Of a stretch of 64,000 nucleotides of DNA, positions 9,022-18,944 are shown one piece after another. Source of the DNA: Streptomyces sp. SKN60 (lineage in GTDB: Bacteria > Actinomycetota > Actinomycetes > Streptomycetales > Streptomycetaceae); assembly GCF_026236535.1 (NCBI RefSeq), contig NZ_JAHTMW010000026.1, positions 35,749-99,748 of the forward strand, read 5' to 3'. The notes under the pieces were generated by a model. It saw only the letters and a list, made by a program, of their open reading frames with translations. It was not told the origin of the DNA and did not search any database. Each line of letters begins with the position of its first letter. Position 1 is the first letter of the stretch. The translations under genes were made by a program, and so were the position numbers.

Positions 9022-9549
9022 ATGAGTATTTTCCAACGCTCGATCCGAGCGAGCACATGTGTCGGTTTGATCGTTCTGGTTTCCGTAGGATGCGAAGGTC
9101 ATGCGCCGAGTCCTCGACCATCTCCCGCTCATATAGACAGCAGGGGGCCGGCGTCGTCCGCGGGAAGCGTTGAGAGCAATGATTCACCTCGCGATCCTTG
9201 CAGACTGGTCCCCGAAGCCGAGTTGTCCGCCATCTTGGGGAGTGCCGTAGTCAAAGCGAAAGGACCGACGGATCAGTTTCGCGGCAAGTCGTGCACTTAT
9301 GAATTTCCTGACGGGAGCGTAGTCGGCACCGGAACGCTCGATCTTGCAACGTGGCACGGAAAGGAATTCTTCAATCCCGCCACACTCGGACTTGACAAAG
9401 TTGCTGGAATCGCTGACGATGCAGCGTCCAAAGATGGAGTTACGTTGATACGCAAGGGAGACGAAGTCCTGCAAGTGCACGTCCTCTCACCCACGATGAA
9501 GCAAACGAGTCTGCAGGTGGCTAAAGCAGCCTTGGCTGGTCTGGATTGA
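9022..9549 (+). CDS. DUF3558-like secreted lipoprotein
   Basis: This 175-aa protein has an N-terminal hydrophobic stretch ending in VLVSVGC, a likely lipobox with Cys as the lipidated residue. The mature part has a DUF3558-style start (DPCRLVPEAELSAILG) with a second cysteine in GKSCTYEF. It would be anchored outside the membrane; the function of the family is unclear. The ATG at 9022 is preferred over a TTG four codons upstream. GC content is visibly lower than in flanking genes, hinting at separate origin. The nearby palindrome 8971-8987 suggests control together with the biosynthetic genes. Another small secreted protein of similar shape is possible. Confidence 0.75.
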   Translation: MSIFQRSIRASTCVGLIVLVSVGCEGHAPSPRPSPAHIDSRGPASSAGSVESNDSPRDPCRLVPEAELSAILGSAVVKAKGPTDQFRGKSCTYEFPDGSVVGTGTLDLATWHGKEFFNPATLGLDKVAGIADDAASKDGVTLIRKGDEVLQVHVLSPTMKQTSLQVAKAALAGLD

Positions 9550-10386
9550 ATCCCGATGGCGTTTCCCGCACCTGAGTTCAGCGAAAGGCGCGCGATCCTC
9601 GACAGACTCCTACGTGCCCTGCGAATCCTTCAGATATAGATCAACAGCCTCTCTGTAGACGGAGACGGTCCGCCCGCGCCCGGAGGCGTTCACTGTGGTG
9701 ATTCTCAGCTTCAGCTCGGATCCACCGGCTGATGTTCACGCAGGACCGATCCAGGAACGAAGAGATGCCTTGCGACTGCGATGATGGGCTTGTCTAAGGC
9801 CTGTCCCGTAAACGATCTCCGAGGAGGTGAGGATGTAGGTGAGTCGTGGCCGAGGCCAAGAAGTCTCGACACGTTCTTGCGCACCTGGAGGGCGATGCGC
9901 GACTTCGCCCAGGTGCGACTGATCGGATACTGCTGCTACAAGACCTTCGACGTGAGCTGCGGCTGATCATCTGGAATGAATATAAGGTCTACGCCGGCTT
10001 CCGGGGGTCGCAGGTCCCTGGGGTTACCCTCGCGGAGGCCCTGCGGGCCGGCCTCGAAGCGGCCTTCGGCATCGAGTTCTTCTGTGACACCGATGGGCGA
10101 TCCCCCTCCTTCCCCTCGGGGGAAACGAGCACTGGCTGAGCTTCGGGGTCCGCGGTTCCACCGGACCTGAATGGGCCGCACCGCTCCCACCCGGCTCGGG
10201 TCACTGCCAATCAGCCGGACACGGACGCCTGGGCCCATCGGGTCTTCGATGCCATTGACGCAACGGGGGCGGTACTCACCGTTGATGATTGAGGACGACT
10301 ATGCCCTGGTCCAGGCGACCTCGAACCTGACCCGCGCCCATTTGGAAGACCGGTAATCCCTCGGCCCGAAGCCGAATAGCCGCTGA
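9550..10386. other. No clear gene; possible decayed coding region
   Basis: Several short frames overlap here, none with a recognised family. The plus strand from about 9847 reads MAEAKKSRHVLAHLEG and on to WNEYKVYAGF and AAFGIEFF before losing frame near 10130. A further plus-strand frame ends DATGAVLTVDD at about 10290. Because a strong terminator follows (10387-10414), this may be a frameshifted plus-strand gene. On the minus strand near 9625-9715 a short frame reads GRGRTVSVYREAVDLYL, which I cannot assign. Confidence 0.35.
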
Positions 10387-10414
10387 CCCCCGCGCGATTC
10401 GCATCGCGCGGGGG
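10387..10414. terminator. Strong hairpin terminator
   Basis: CCCCCGCGCGAT (10387-10398) pairs perfectly with ATCGCGCGGGGG (10403-10414) around a TCGC loop. A 12-bp GC-rich stem with a 4-nt loop followed by CCTTTCC is a good intrinsic terminator for plus-strand transcription. Confidence 0.8.
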
Positions 10415-11062
10415 CCTTTCCGTGTCCTGCTCCACGCCTGATGGACGCCGCCCATCACACCTCGATGCCTCCGGAGTCGCGGAGTCACACCTTCCCCAGA
10501 GGATTCGTGCCCGCCAAGTGAGTGATCAGCGCGCCAGTATCGACGGGTCCCGCCCAGCCACCCTGCGGGAAGTGCCGGGCTTCCTGCTCAGTACCGAGTA
10601 CATCTGGCCCTGCAGTTCCCCGTTGTACGGGCGCAGTTAGGGCAGTTGGGCCGTCGGGGCTCGTCTGCCGGCTGTCGGCTGTTGGCGGCTCGGACCTGCC
10701 GGTGGTGGGAAGACAACCCGGTAACAGCAGTGCTTGCCTGGCGGCGGATCCGCGCGGCCTGCAGCCACCGCGCAGCCTGACGTGGCCACGAACACGCTGG
10801 CGGCCAAGAATTCGCGATCTCCATGGCTTCGACGCCAACCGCCACCCTGCGGGCGGGTCGGTCCCACAAACGGTCCGGCACCAACCGCTCAACAAACTCA
10901 CTCGTCTCATTTTTTCAGGGGGAGGATACTCCTACCGGTGCGTATTCTTCCTCCTTACTCCACTCCTCCGAATGCAAGCTTCTCATTATCAACAGGCTGC
11001 AAGATACTTCTCTGTTTGTGCTTCTTCAGCGGCAAGTCGGCGGGACACGATACGAGATGACC
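10415..11062. other. No gene recognised
   Basis: Open frames on both strands overlap and none shows a known motif, good start context or consistent codon bias. The part from about 10905 to 11035 is lower in GC and pyrimidine-rich. Confidence 0.5.
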
Positions 11063-11129
11063 AGGCGGGGCCCTCGGGCCGTAACGCCGAGAGTCAGACT
11101 TCTCGTCGCACGGCCCGAGAGCCCCGCCT
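11063..11129. repeat. 20-bp inverted repeat
   Basis: AGGCGGGGCCCTCGGGCCGT (11063-11082) and its near-complement at 11110-11129 differ at one base, with a 27-nt loop. It sits just beyond the hairpin that follows the RHS gene and may be a second terminator, or the terminator of a lost gene. Confidence 0.6.
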
Positions 11130-11137
11130 GTCAGGGG

Positions 11138-11169
11138 GCCTGGTTCGCTGCCTAGTCAGCGAACCAGGC
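11138..11169 (-). terminator. Terminator of the first RHS gene
   Basis: GCCTGGTTCGCTG (11138-11150) pairs perfectly with CAGCGAACCAGGC (11157-11169) around a 6-nt loop. It lies 73 nt past the RHS stop on the minus strand. A strong terminator this close argues against a co-transcribed immunity gene. Confidence 0.75.
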
Positions 11170-11241
11170 GAAGAGGCCCGCTGATCATTTGACCTTCACT
11201 GAATCTACTGTCCGAGTTTTGAGAATCTGAAACAATGGCGC

Positions 11242-14200
11242 TTAGTACCTCCTGGGGCGGTGCGTGATCGTCAGGTAATATTTATCGGCTCCGAAATGGT
11301 TAAGCGGATCCATTCCGCCGTGATTGGCTATTTCCTGGAAGTCCCAGAAATTGATATCGCCAGCATCGTTGACGATATTCCAGACGTGGGCACCCCGGAG
11401 GTCGCTTGCAATTCCAAGCCACTCCCCCTGAATGATCGCTCTGGCGCCAGGGCCGTGGTACTGCATAGCCAGGAAAATGTCACCAATGTTTTCATAGGGC
11501 ATCGCTATGCCGGTCTCGCCCACGCTCAGCGCGTAGGCGTCAATTGCATCGGCACCGGTCCACGGGACATGGAACTTATCACCGAGAGCCATGGCTGGAT
11601 TTCCAGCCAGCGTGGCGTCGCCGGCAATAGCACAGTGGGCGCAGTTGATTTCACCAAACGTGAAGTTTACTTCAGTTCCTGCCGCGTTTTCGACGAGGCC
11701 GGTCGGATCGAGGCGGCTAGGCGCAAATCCGGATTCAGGCGTGTAGCCGTTGTAACTGTTGAACTCGTCGAGGAGTTCACCAAGAGATTTCTGGAGTGAC
11801 TGGTAAGCCTGAGTGGACTTGAGGGCGGCTTCGAGTTCACCGAGTAGGAGCGTTTGTGCGACGTTGCGGATAGGTGCCACCAATTGATTAGTGCTTGCGA
11901 GGTTTGCCATTTCCTCGTCTGTGAAAGTGTCGATGGGGATAGGGCCAGCGCCTTCGGCACCTCCGTAGAGGTCGTCGGCAGCCATGCCGCGGATGTCGCC
12001 CGCTATCGGGGTGATTCCGGTTTCGTCGGATCCGGCGTTATTGGCCTGGGTGCACCAACCGCTTTGGCCGACGCCGCAGATCGTGGCCTGCGGTGGCCCG
12101 CTAAAGGGGACGTCGGCGAGCTCAGGGGTTTCAGGTGCCGTAAGGATCGGGTAGCCGGTGGTGTCACCACAATTGAAGGAGCAGCCGTACTCGCCCGGCT
12201 GGATGGGGTCGTGTCCGGTGGGGTCGGTGTAGTTGGTGGGGTTGGAGTTGACGTAGGCGTAGGCGTGGTTGGCGGTGACGGGGTCGGTGGTGAGGAAGGT
12301 TTTGGCGTAGGGGTCGTAGACGCGTCCGTTCATGTTGATGAGGCGGAGGTTGTCGTCGTGTTCCTGGCCGGTGAAGCGGTGGGTCTGGGTGGGGGTGGTG
12401 CCGGTGTATTTGGTGCCGTCGGGGTTGGTCTGCTTGCCGTAGGGGTCGTAGAAGAAGGCCTGGGTCTTGTTGCCGGCGGCGTCGAGGACGGTGCCGGTGG
12501 AGCCGAGCTGGTCGGTGAGGGTGTATTCGGTCTTGGTCGTGGTGCCGTCGTGGACGGCCTGGCCGACGCCGGCGATGTAGTAGGTGTAGGTGGTCTTGCC
12601 GGCGGGGTCGGTGCGCTTGTCGAAGAGGCCGGGGACGGTGAGGGTGGTGCCGTCGGGACCGGTCTTCTTGATACGGGTGCCGAACGCGTCGTAGGCGAAG
12701 GTGGTGGTCTTGCCGGCCATGTCGACGATGGTCCTGGGCAGGTCGAACGCGGTGTAGGTGACCTTGCGCAGGGTGCCGCTCTCGGTGTCGGCCTGGGTCA
12801 TCCGGCCCTGCTTGTCATACGTGTAGGACTCCGCGCCGGTGGCGGGATCGGGGCTGTCGCTGTCGCCGAGGGCGTGGGGGCCGACGTTGCGGGTTGCGGC
12901 GCCGCTTGAGGCGCTGCCGTAGTTGCGGTCCTCGGTGGGGGCGATGCCGGTGCTGTTGGCGACGCCGGTGAGGTTGCCGATGGTGTCGAGGGTGTAGGCG
13001 GTGGTGGACTTCGCGGCGGTGTTGTTGGTGAGGTCCCAGCCGGTGAGGCGGTTGAACTCGTCGTAGCGGTAGGCCTCGTTGCGCTTGCCGCTGGTGTCGT
13101 CCTGGTCTCGGGTCTTGACCAGGCCGTTGTCGTAATAGGTGTAGTGCAGCTTCTGCAGGGTGGCGTTGCTGACGGTGTTGCTGACGAACTGATCAGTGCG
13201 CCGGCCGGTGGCGGGGTCGTAGGTGTTGGTCACGCGGACGTTGGCGCCGAGGTTGCCGGCGGTCAGGGCACCGTCGTTGTTGCGCTGCCCGGTGTGAGCG
13301 AGCGTGACGGGCTTGGCCGGGTCGACGGAGATGTCGTTGACGTCGACGGGGTAGTCGTTGCTGTTGTAGGTGGACTGCAGGGTGAAACGGGGCCTGCCCG
13401 GCGCGTTGGGGTAGAAGAGCTTGTCGGGACGGCCGGCGCTGTCGTAGGTGTTGACGGTTTCGTAGGTGGCGCCGTTGCCACCGGTGGAGTTGTCGGTGAT
13501 CAGGGTGTTGTTCGGGCGGGACAGGTTGTCGTAGCCGAACAGGGTCTCGATGCCGTCCGGGCTGGTGGCCTTCAGCATCTTGCCGATGCCGTGCGCGGCA
13601 TCCCACACGAAACTGGTGACCTTCTTGCCCGCGGCGTCCAAGTCCTCCCGGGAAGTGGTGCGGCCCAGGTCGTCGTAACCGAAAGTGCTCTTGTTCCCGG
13701 TCCCCTCATGAGTGAGGGTGTCGACCAATCCGTCGCCGTAATACGTGCTGGAGGTAGTACCCCGGTCCGGATCAACCGACTTGACCGGGCGTCCCAGCAC
13801 ATCGAACACCGTCGACGTGACATTGCCCTTGTCATCCGTCACCTTGTCCACCAGACCGAACGGCGCATAGTGATACGTAGTGCTGGCAGCTGTGAGCTCG
13901 GTATCCGCGGGCTTTGCTTTGTAGAGGGTGTCCGAGGACGTGAGGCGGCCGTTGACGTCGCTGGTGGCCCTGGTCTTGTTGCCGCGCTCGTCCGTGGCGG
14001 TGATCACGTCGGTTTCAGCAGTGCGCTCGTAGCTGCTCGTCGAGGTGGTGCTGTCGGGGTTGGTGACCTTCAGCGGCCGGTCGAGGGTGTCGTAGGCGGT
14101 GGTGGTGTAGTTGCTGGCGCTGCCTGAAGCGGCGAATGGCCGGGATGCCTTGGTGGGACGGCCGAGGTGGTCGTAGTCGATGGTGCTGCTGATCGGTGTG

Positions 14201-17200
14201 CCGTCGAATCCGGTGGTGGTGGCGATCCGCGTCCGGCCGGCCCGGTCACTGACGGCTGAGGACGGAATCTTGTTCGGGCCCGTCAGGGTCTTCACCTGAA
14301 CACCGTTGGTGCGCAGTACGTTGTCGGTGTCCGGTACCAGGTAGGCGTTGTAGGAGGTGGTGACGGTCTGGCGGCCGTCACCGCTGGACTCGATGACTCG
14401 TCCCAGATCGTCGGTCTTCGCCGACGTGGTGACCCCGTTGACGTCCTCGGTCGCCACCGTCACCCCGAGGCCGGGGTGAACAGCCCGCCACTGCGACGGC
14501 CGGGTCGCGGCGTTCTCGTGCTCCGACCAGGTCTGCGAGGCGTAGATCTTCTCGTCCGGCTGGCCGGGGAAGACCGGGGCGTACTCGATGTGATCCACGC
14601 GGTCCACCCGGGCCGGACGGTCCGGGCGGTCCGGCACCCAGGTGGTTGCCATGGTCGGCACACCGAGCTGGGGGTCCAGGGTGAATGTCGTCTTGGACCG
14701 CACCTGGTCGTCGGTGTCGTTCTTCTGCTGCTCGACCACCGTCAGCCGGCCCTTGCCGTCGAACTCGTAGCCCGTGGTACGGCAGGTGATCGCCGGTCCA
14801 GTAGCCGATCCGCTGGAGCCGCAGCTGGTGTTCGCGGCTTCCAGCCGCGACTTTGCACCCTCCACGGCAGCCGCGACCTGCTGAGTCGGCAGCCCGGTCA
14901 GCCAGTCTGTCTTGCGCTGGTCCGACAGGTCGTAGTCAGTGTGCGTGTGAGTGAAAGCGCCACCGGTGGTGTAGCTGCTCGTGTCTGTCTGGTTGCCGTA
15001 ATCGTCAGACAGCACCTCGCTGTCGACGCTGCGGTCCACCGATGCCGGATTGTCGTCCGGGACCCCGCCGATGTGCGTGATCGCATCGATGCCGGAAAGG
15101 TTCTCCTGCCAGTGCAGGCTGACCTGCTGGTCCCATTCCTGCACATGACTGTCATGCGGGAGCACGGCGAAGTTCTTGCCATCGTGGAGGATGCGGACCT
15201 CGTCGTTATTGGTGGTGCGGGTGACCCGTGCCTTGGCGGTGGCCGGGTGCCCAGCGGCGTCAGCCGACGACAGTATCGGCGTGACCGTGGTGGTCACCTT
15301 GGGCCGGAAAGACAACGGGTAGTGGCTCAGGTACTGCGAGCTGTGGTCATACGTCGTGACCGTCTCACTCGGCTGGTCCGGAGACCAGGTGATGACCCGG
15401 CCGAACCCCAGGAATCCCTGCCTGATGTGCGAGACCGGATCGGCGTACGCATACAGCGTCGTCACCGGCTTGTCGTCCTTGGTGAACGACCCTGTCCGGG
15501 ACTCGACCTTCCGCACTACCGGCATACCCGTGCGGATGCACACCAGCGGCGCGGCGCACGGGCCGCCGTCCGTCTTCTCCGGGTGATCGGTCCACTCGGT
15601 GCTGTACGACACCGGGCCGACCTCGTCCCACGCGGCATTCTCGTCGCGCACCGACACAATCCGGTCCACCAGAACCCCGGCCGTCTGCTTCATCACCTGC
15701 AGATGGCCATCGTTCTTCACGATGTCCGGCCGGCCGTCACCGGTGAAATCACCGATCTGCGAGAACTTGCGGCCCTGGTTCGCGTCCGGGACACCCGCCG
15801 ACGTCGACATCGTCTCCGTCACGAACGAGCCGTCGCCCTTGGCGTACAGCAGGCTGATCCGGTCCTGCCCGCCCGTGCCGACCGTCACCCCCTCATACGG
15901 ACAGTGGTAGTCCATACGAGGGAGGGGCTTGGGGGCAGCACCGCTATTACTGTTGAAAGAGGTCTCGGGAAAACAGCTTGCGGAATCGTCTGCCTGGCGG
16001 AACAGGTTGGTGTTGTAGAACGAGACGATGTCGTCCCGCCCGTCACCGTTCATGTCAGCGATCCGGATATCGGCCAGCACATCATGCGGCAGATCCACGA
16101 CCGTGCCGTCCCACCGCAGACCATTACCGGTGTTCCACATGATCGTGGTCTGATCGACGAACTTCGCCGGTACACCCGGGGCGGGATCGCTGTCGGACGC
16201 CCGCTCGGTGTCCACCAGCAGCTCATCCTTCAGGCCATCACCGTTGAAATCGCCGAGGAAGCTCTCGTGGTCGTACAGTGCATTGAAGTAGAGATCGTCG
16301 AGGAAAATATTCGGGAATACAATGCTGCCATCCCTAGGGTGCGCGCGAGAGAGAAATCCCTCGCGCTGGTGACCGACGACCGGCAGCCTCCAGCCCGGCC
16401 CCTCGTCCTTCGTCTCAGCGGCCCCGAGATCACTCCGGACGTGAACCACACCCTGGTCGTCCGCAGACAGCGCCTGGGAGGTAGCCCCAGAGAAATCTGC
16501 CCTGCCGTCCTCATTGATGAGCGAATTGGGGGTTACGTACGGCATGCCACAGTAGAACTGCGACTGGGCCCCGCCGAATATGGAGAAGGCCGGGGTCCGA
16601 GCGAGCTGTCGTTTGGGGTCTACGAGCAGGTCACTGCGGCCGTCTCCGTCGAGGTCGGCCACCCGTGTGGCGCAGCCGCCGGGGAGCTGGCCCGTGGTGG
16701 TCTCGGGGCCGAAGGTGCCGCCCTGGTTCAGGCGCACGCCATAGGTGAACTTGTCGGTGTCCGCGGCACCCTTCATGGCGATGTAGTCCAGCAGTCCGTC
16801 GCCGTTGAGGTCGGCGAACTGGCCCTGGTTCTCGGTGCTGGCGAACGGGAACTCGAGTCCGGTGCTCACGAACTGGTGGGCGCTGTCGTCCCAGCGCAGG
16901 ATCACCGAGTGCACGCCGTCCAGGCCGGCGGACAGCGCCATGTACTCGGTCTTGCCGTTCCCGTCGATGTCAATGGGCCGCTGCAAGGTCAGGTTCGGCG
17001 GCAGAGCAGGCCAGTCCCCGTGCCCGGTCAGCTGGTAGGCGTCGCCGAGGGCGGTCACCTGGCCGGCCTGGTCCCGGTGGCCCAGCCGTGCGGTGGCCAC
17101 AGCACCCGTGCCGCCCCCACCGGTGAACACCAAGTCCTGCGTGCCGTCCCCGTCCAGGTCCTGCACCCGCGCCCCGGCCGGAGCGATCGCGTCCTTGTCG

Positions 17201-18498
17201 GTGCTCTGAGACACCGCACCCAGGTCGGCGGTGGTGAAGCTGGGCCGCGCGGACGGAGACCACGTGAACTGCTTGGCCGGCAGACATCCGTCCTTCGTGC
17301 CGCACTCCTGCACCGACGACAACAGACTGCGCTGCCGGTTCTCCGAGTCCGTGCCGATCCCCAGGTACTTCAGCTTGTACTGGCGCACCAGTGACGGGGC
17401 CCCCGGGTTCGGTGCGATCATCTTGATCGCCTTCACCCGCTGAGTCTGATTGAGTTGGACACCCGAGACGAACGAGGACGTCTTGTCCGCACGCTCCTCG
17501 TACTCGAACGCCACTGTCCGCTGAGCAGTCTGCCCCGGCCCAAAGGTGTACTGGATGTTCGACAGAACAAACTCGTTGCCGCTGGCCGCAGTGTTCGGAA
17601 GGGTCGAATAGTTGTACCGCACTCCGTTGCCCGAGCGGTCCTCCTCACTCTCCAGCACCCACGAAATCCGTGGCGTACTCAGAGCTCCAGCATCCGCCTT
17701 CCGCAAATCGTTCTGCCCATTAAGCTCCGTAAAAACACAATGGTAAGGAGCATTTTCGTCTGCAGCCCCCGTGCAGGCTTCACGCTGCTCACCGAGCGAT
17801 GTCGGCGTTTTAAACGCCAGGCGCACGGACTCGCTGGTACGGATGGCGGTGCGGGCCTTGTAGGTCCGAATCCGGCCATCCTTGGTGTATACCAGGAAAG
17901 TATCCGGTCCCTGATCAAGATCCCCCGAGGAATTCAGGGATTCGATCTTCGAGAACGATTCTTCCTCAGTGACATACCCCGTCTTGTCGCCGCCATAATC
18001 GTTCGACCCCCCCGGCTCGACAGGGCCGGTCTTCTTCAGCTTCATCCCGTCCAGGCAGAAGCGGTCATTCTTGTCGAAATGCACCCCGCTGCGGGTGCCT
18101 TCCGTGTCGATGTTCGCGCCACAGCGACTTATGGCCGAACCCATACCCGCCAGGGACCAGCCCAGACCGAACACGCCGTCCCCACCACCGCTGGAATACC
18201 CCAGCGCCAGATGGGGCTCGACACCGGCCCGCCCCTTGGGAACATCCAGCGGAATGTTGTAGGTGAACTGGCCCTGCGGCGACACACCCGCCGAACTCGG
18301 CAACACCCCTGCCTTCGAGGCAGCCGCCGGCGCATCGGCCGGAACCGGCAACGGCTTGGGCAACACCGGAGGACCGGAAGCCGCGTCCTCGACCGCCAGC
18401 GCCAATCCCGGCACAGCACCAGCCAAAAGCACCCCGGCACTTACAACCGACAACGGCCGGAACACCGACCACCGCCATCGCCTTCTACTCGCACTCAT
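11242..18498 (-). CDS. SpvB/RHS-repeat polymorphic toxin with papain-fold C-terminus
   Basis: This 2,418-aa secreted protein has a signal peptide (about 1-35, arginine-rich then hydrophobic). An SpvB-like N-terminal domain (about 55-330) includes YSSGGGDGVFGLGWSLAG. Several FG-GAP/VCBS calcium-binding repeats follow, such as DLDGDGTQD, DLNGDGLLD and DMNGDGRDD. Next come many YD/RHS repeats and an RHS core ending RVYDPYAKTFLTTDP and NPTNYTDPTGHD at about 2170. The variable C-terminal domain has INCAHCAIAGDATLAGN near 2284-2300 and GAHVWNIVNDAGDINFWDF near 2369. This gives a Cys (2286 or 2289), His2371 and Asp2386 arrangement like papain-fold toxin (protein deamidase or protease) domains. The RHS shell would enclose and deliver it. 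No immunity gene is visible downstream. Confidence 0.88.
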   Translation of the reverse strand: MSASRRRWRWSVFRPLSVVSAGVLLAGAVPGLALAVEDAASGPPVLPKPLPVPADAPAAASKAGVLPSSAGVSPQGQFTYNIPLDVPKGRAGVEPHLALGYSSGGGDGVFGLGWSLAGMGSAISRCGANIDTEGTRSGVHFDKNDRFCLDGMKLKKTGPVEPGGSNDYGGDKTGYVTEEESFSKIESLNSSGDLDQGPDTFLVYTKDGRIRTYKARTAIRTSESVRLAFKTPTSLGEQREACTGAADENAPYHCVFTELNGQNDLRKADAGALSTPRISWVLESEEDRSGNGVRYNYSTLPNTAASGNEFVLSNIQYTFGPGQTAQRTVAFEYEERADKTSSFVSGVQLNQTQRVKAIKMIAPNPGAPSLVRQYKLKYLGIGTDSENRQRSLLSSVQECGTKDGCLPAKQFTWSPSARPSFTTADLGAVSQSTDKDAIAPAGARVQDLDGDGTQDLVFTGGGGTGAVATARLGHRDQAGQVTALGDAYQLTGHGDWPALPPNLTLQRPIDIDGNGKTEYMALSAGLDGVHSVILRWDDSAHQFVSTGLEFPFASTENQGQFADLNGDGLLDYIAMKGAADTDKFTYGVRLNQGGTFGPETTTGQLPGGCATRVADLDGDGRSDLLVDPKRQLARTPAFSIFGGAQSQFYCGMPYVTPNSLINEDGRADFSGATSQALSADDQGVVHVRSDLGAAETKDEGPGWRLPVVGHQREGFLSRAHPRDGSIVFPNIFLDDLYFNALYDHESFLGDFNGDGLKDELLVDTERASDSDPAPGVPAKFVDQTTIMWNTGNGLRWDGTVVDLPHDVLADIRIADMNGDGRDDIVSFYNTNLFRQADDSASCFPETSFNSNSGAAPKPLPRMDYHCPYEGVTVGTGGQDRISLLYAKGDGSFVTETMSTSAGVPDANQGRKFSQIGDFTGDGRPDIVKNDGHLQVMKQTAGVLVDRIVSVRDENAAWDEVGPVSYSTEWTDHPEKTDGGPCAAPLVCIRTGMPVVRKVESRTGSFTKDDKPVTTLYAYADPVSHIRQGFLGFGRVITWSPDQPSETVTTYDHSSQYLSHYPLSFRPKVTTTVTPILSSADAAGHPATAKARVTRTTNNDEVRILHDGKNFAVLPHDSHVQEWDQQVSLHWQENLSGIDAITHIGGVPDDNPASVDRSVDSEVLSDDYGNQTDTSSYTTGGAFTHTHTDYDLSDQRKTDWLTGLPTQQVAAAVEGAKSRLEAANTSCGSSGSATGPAITCRTTGYEFDGKGRLTVVEQQKNDTDDQVRSKTTFTLDPQLGVPTMATTWVPDRPDRPARVDRVDHIEYAPVFPGQPDEKIYASQTWSEHENAATRPSQWRAVHPGLGVTVATEDVNGVTTSAKTDDLGRVIESSGDGRQTVTTSYNAYLVPDTDNVLRTNGVQVKTLTGPNKIPSSAVSDRAGRTRIATTTGFDGTPISSTIDYDHLGRPTKASRPFAASGSASNYTTTAYDTLDRPLKVTNPDSTTSTSSYERTAETDVITATDERGNKTRATSDVNGRLTSSDTLYKAKPADTELTAASTTYHYAPFGLVDKVTDDKGNVTSTVFDVLGRPVKSVDPDRGTTSSTYYGDGLVDTLTHEGTGNKSTFGYDDLGRTTSREDLDAAGKKVTSFVWDAAHGIGKMLKATSPDGIETLFGYDNLSRPNNTLITDNSTGGNGATYETVNTYDSAGRPDKLFYPNAPGRPRFTLQSTYNSNDYPVDVNDISVDPAKPVTLAHTGQRNNDGALTAGNLGANVRVTNTYDPATGRRTDQFVSNTVSNATLQKLHYTYYDNGLVKTRDQDDTSGKRNEAYRYDEFNRLTGWDLTNNTAAKSTTAYTLDTIGNLTGVANSTGIAPTEDRNYGSASSGAATRNVGPHALGDSDSPDPATGAESYTYDKQGRMTQADTESGTLRKVTYTAFDLPRTIVDMAGKTTTFAYDAFGTRIKKTGPDGTTLTVPGLFDKRTDPAGKTTYTYYIAGVGQAVHDGTTTKTEYTLTDQLGSTGTVLDAAGNKTQAFFYDPYGKQTNPDGTKYTGTTPTQTHRFTGQEHDDNLRLINMNGRVYDPYAKTFLTTDPVTANHAYAYVNSNPTNYTDPTGHDPIQPGEYGCSFNCGDTTGYPILTAPETPELADVPFSGPPQATICGVGQSGWCTQANNAGSDETGITPIAGDIRGMAADDLYGGAEGAGPIPIDTFTDEEMANLASTNQLVAPIRNVAQTLLLGELEAALKSTQAYQSLQKSLGELLDEFNSYNGYTPESGFAPSRLDPTGLVENAAGTEVNFTFGEINCAHCAIAGDATLAGNPAMALGDKFHVPWTGADAIDAYALSVGETGIAMPYENIGDIFLAMQYHGPGARAIIQGEWLGIASDLRGAHVWNIVNDAGDINFWDFQEIANHGGMDPLNHFGADKYYLTITHRPRRY

Positions 18499-18564
18499 AG
18501 TGCATTCCCTTCAATAGACAAATGTGAAATTTTGACATCTCTTACCTGTAAGCCACAAAGCCCC

Positions 18565-18910
18565 CTTTCGAAGGAGCGAGAGCGCGATTTCTTCGCGCAG
18601 GCCGAGGCCCCCCGGGGACGCATCGCGGAACTCACCGCGTAATCGGAGGAGTTCGACCAGGTCGCCGAGGAGGTCCGTATCACCCGCAAGACCCTGCTGG
18701 CGCTGCCTGATCCGTCCCCGCCGGCGCGCGCCGGCCGCGAAGCTGCCGGAGTCTGCGAGGCGATGGATCTGGAGATCACGCCCAGCAACGTCAACACTCC
18801 GGCTGAAGCTCAACCGGCTGGTCGAACGCGGGATCCTGATCGAGCCCGAGCAGGCTGTTCACCCACCCACGGCCATAGCCGCTCGGAGAGGCCACCACCA
18901 GCCCGACAGT
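18565..18910 (+). pseudogene. Remnant of an IS-associated Streptomyces protein
   Basis: The plus strand reads ERDFFAQAEAPRGRIAELTA, a stop, then in frame VAEEVRITRKTLLALPDPSP and GVCEAMDLEITPSNVN before losing frame. I recognise this arrangement (coiled N-terminus, linker, winged-helix-like region) from small conserved Streptomyces proteins found near transposase genes. An internal stop, a frameshift and the lack of a start mark it as dead. Confidence 0.5.
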
Positions 18911-18944
18911 CCCAGCTGCAAGCGTGAAACGGGCAGCACGTCAC

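Noticed and set aside
14476..17394. 972-aa plus-strand open frame opposite the first RHS gene
   Set aside because: Antisense shadow of repeat-rich coding sequence, without motifs or a start site.
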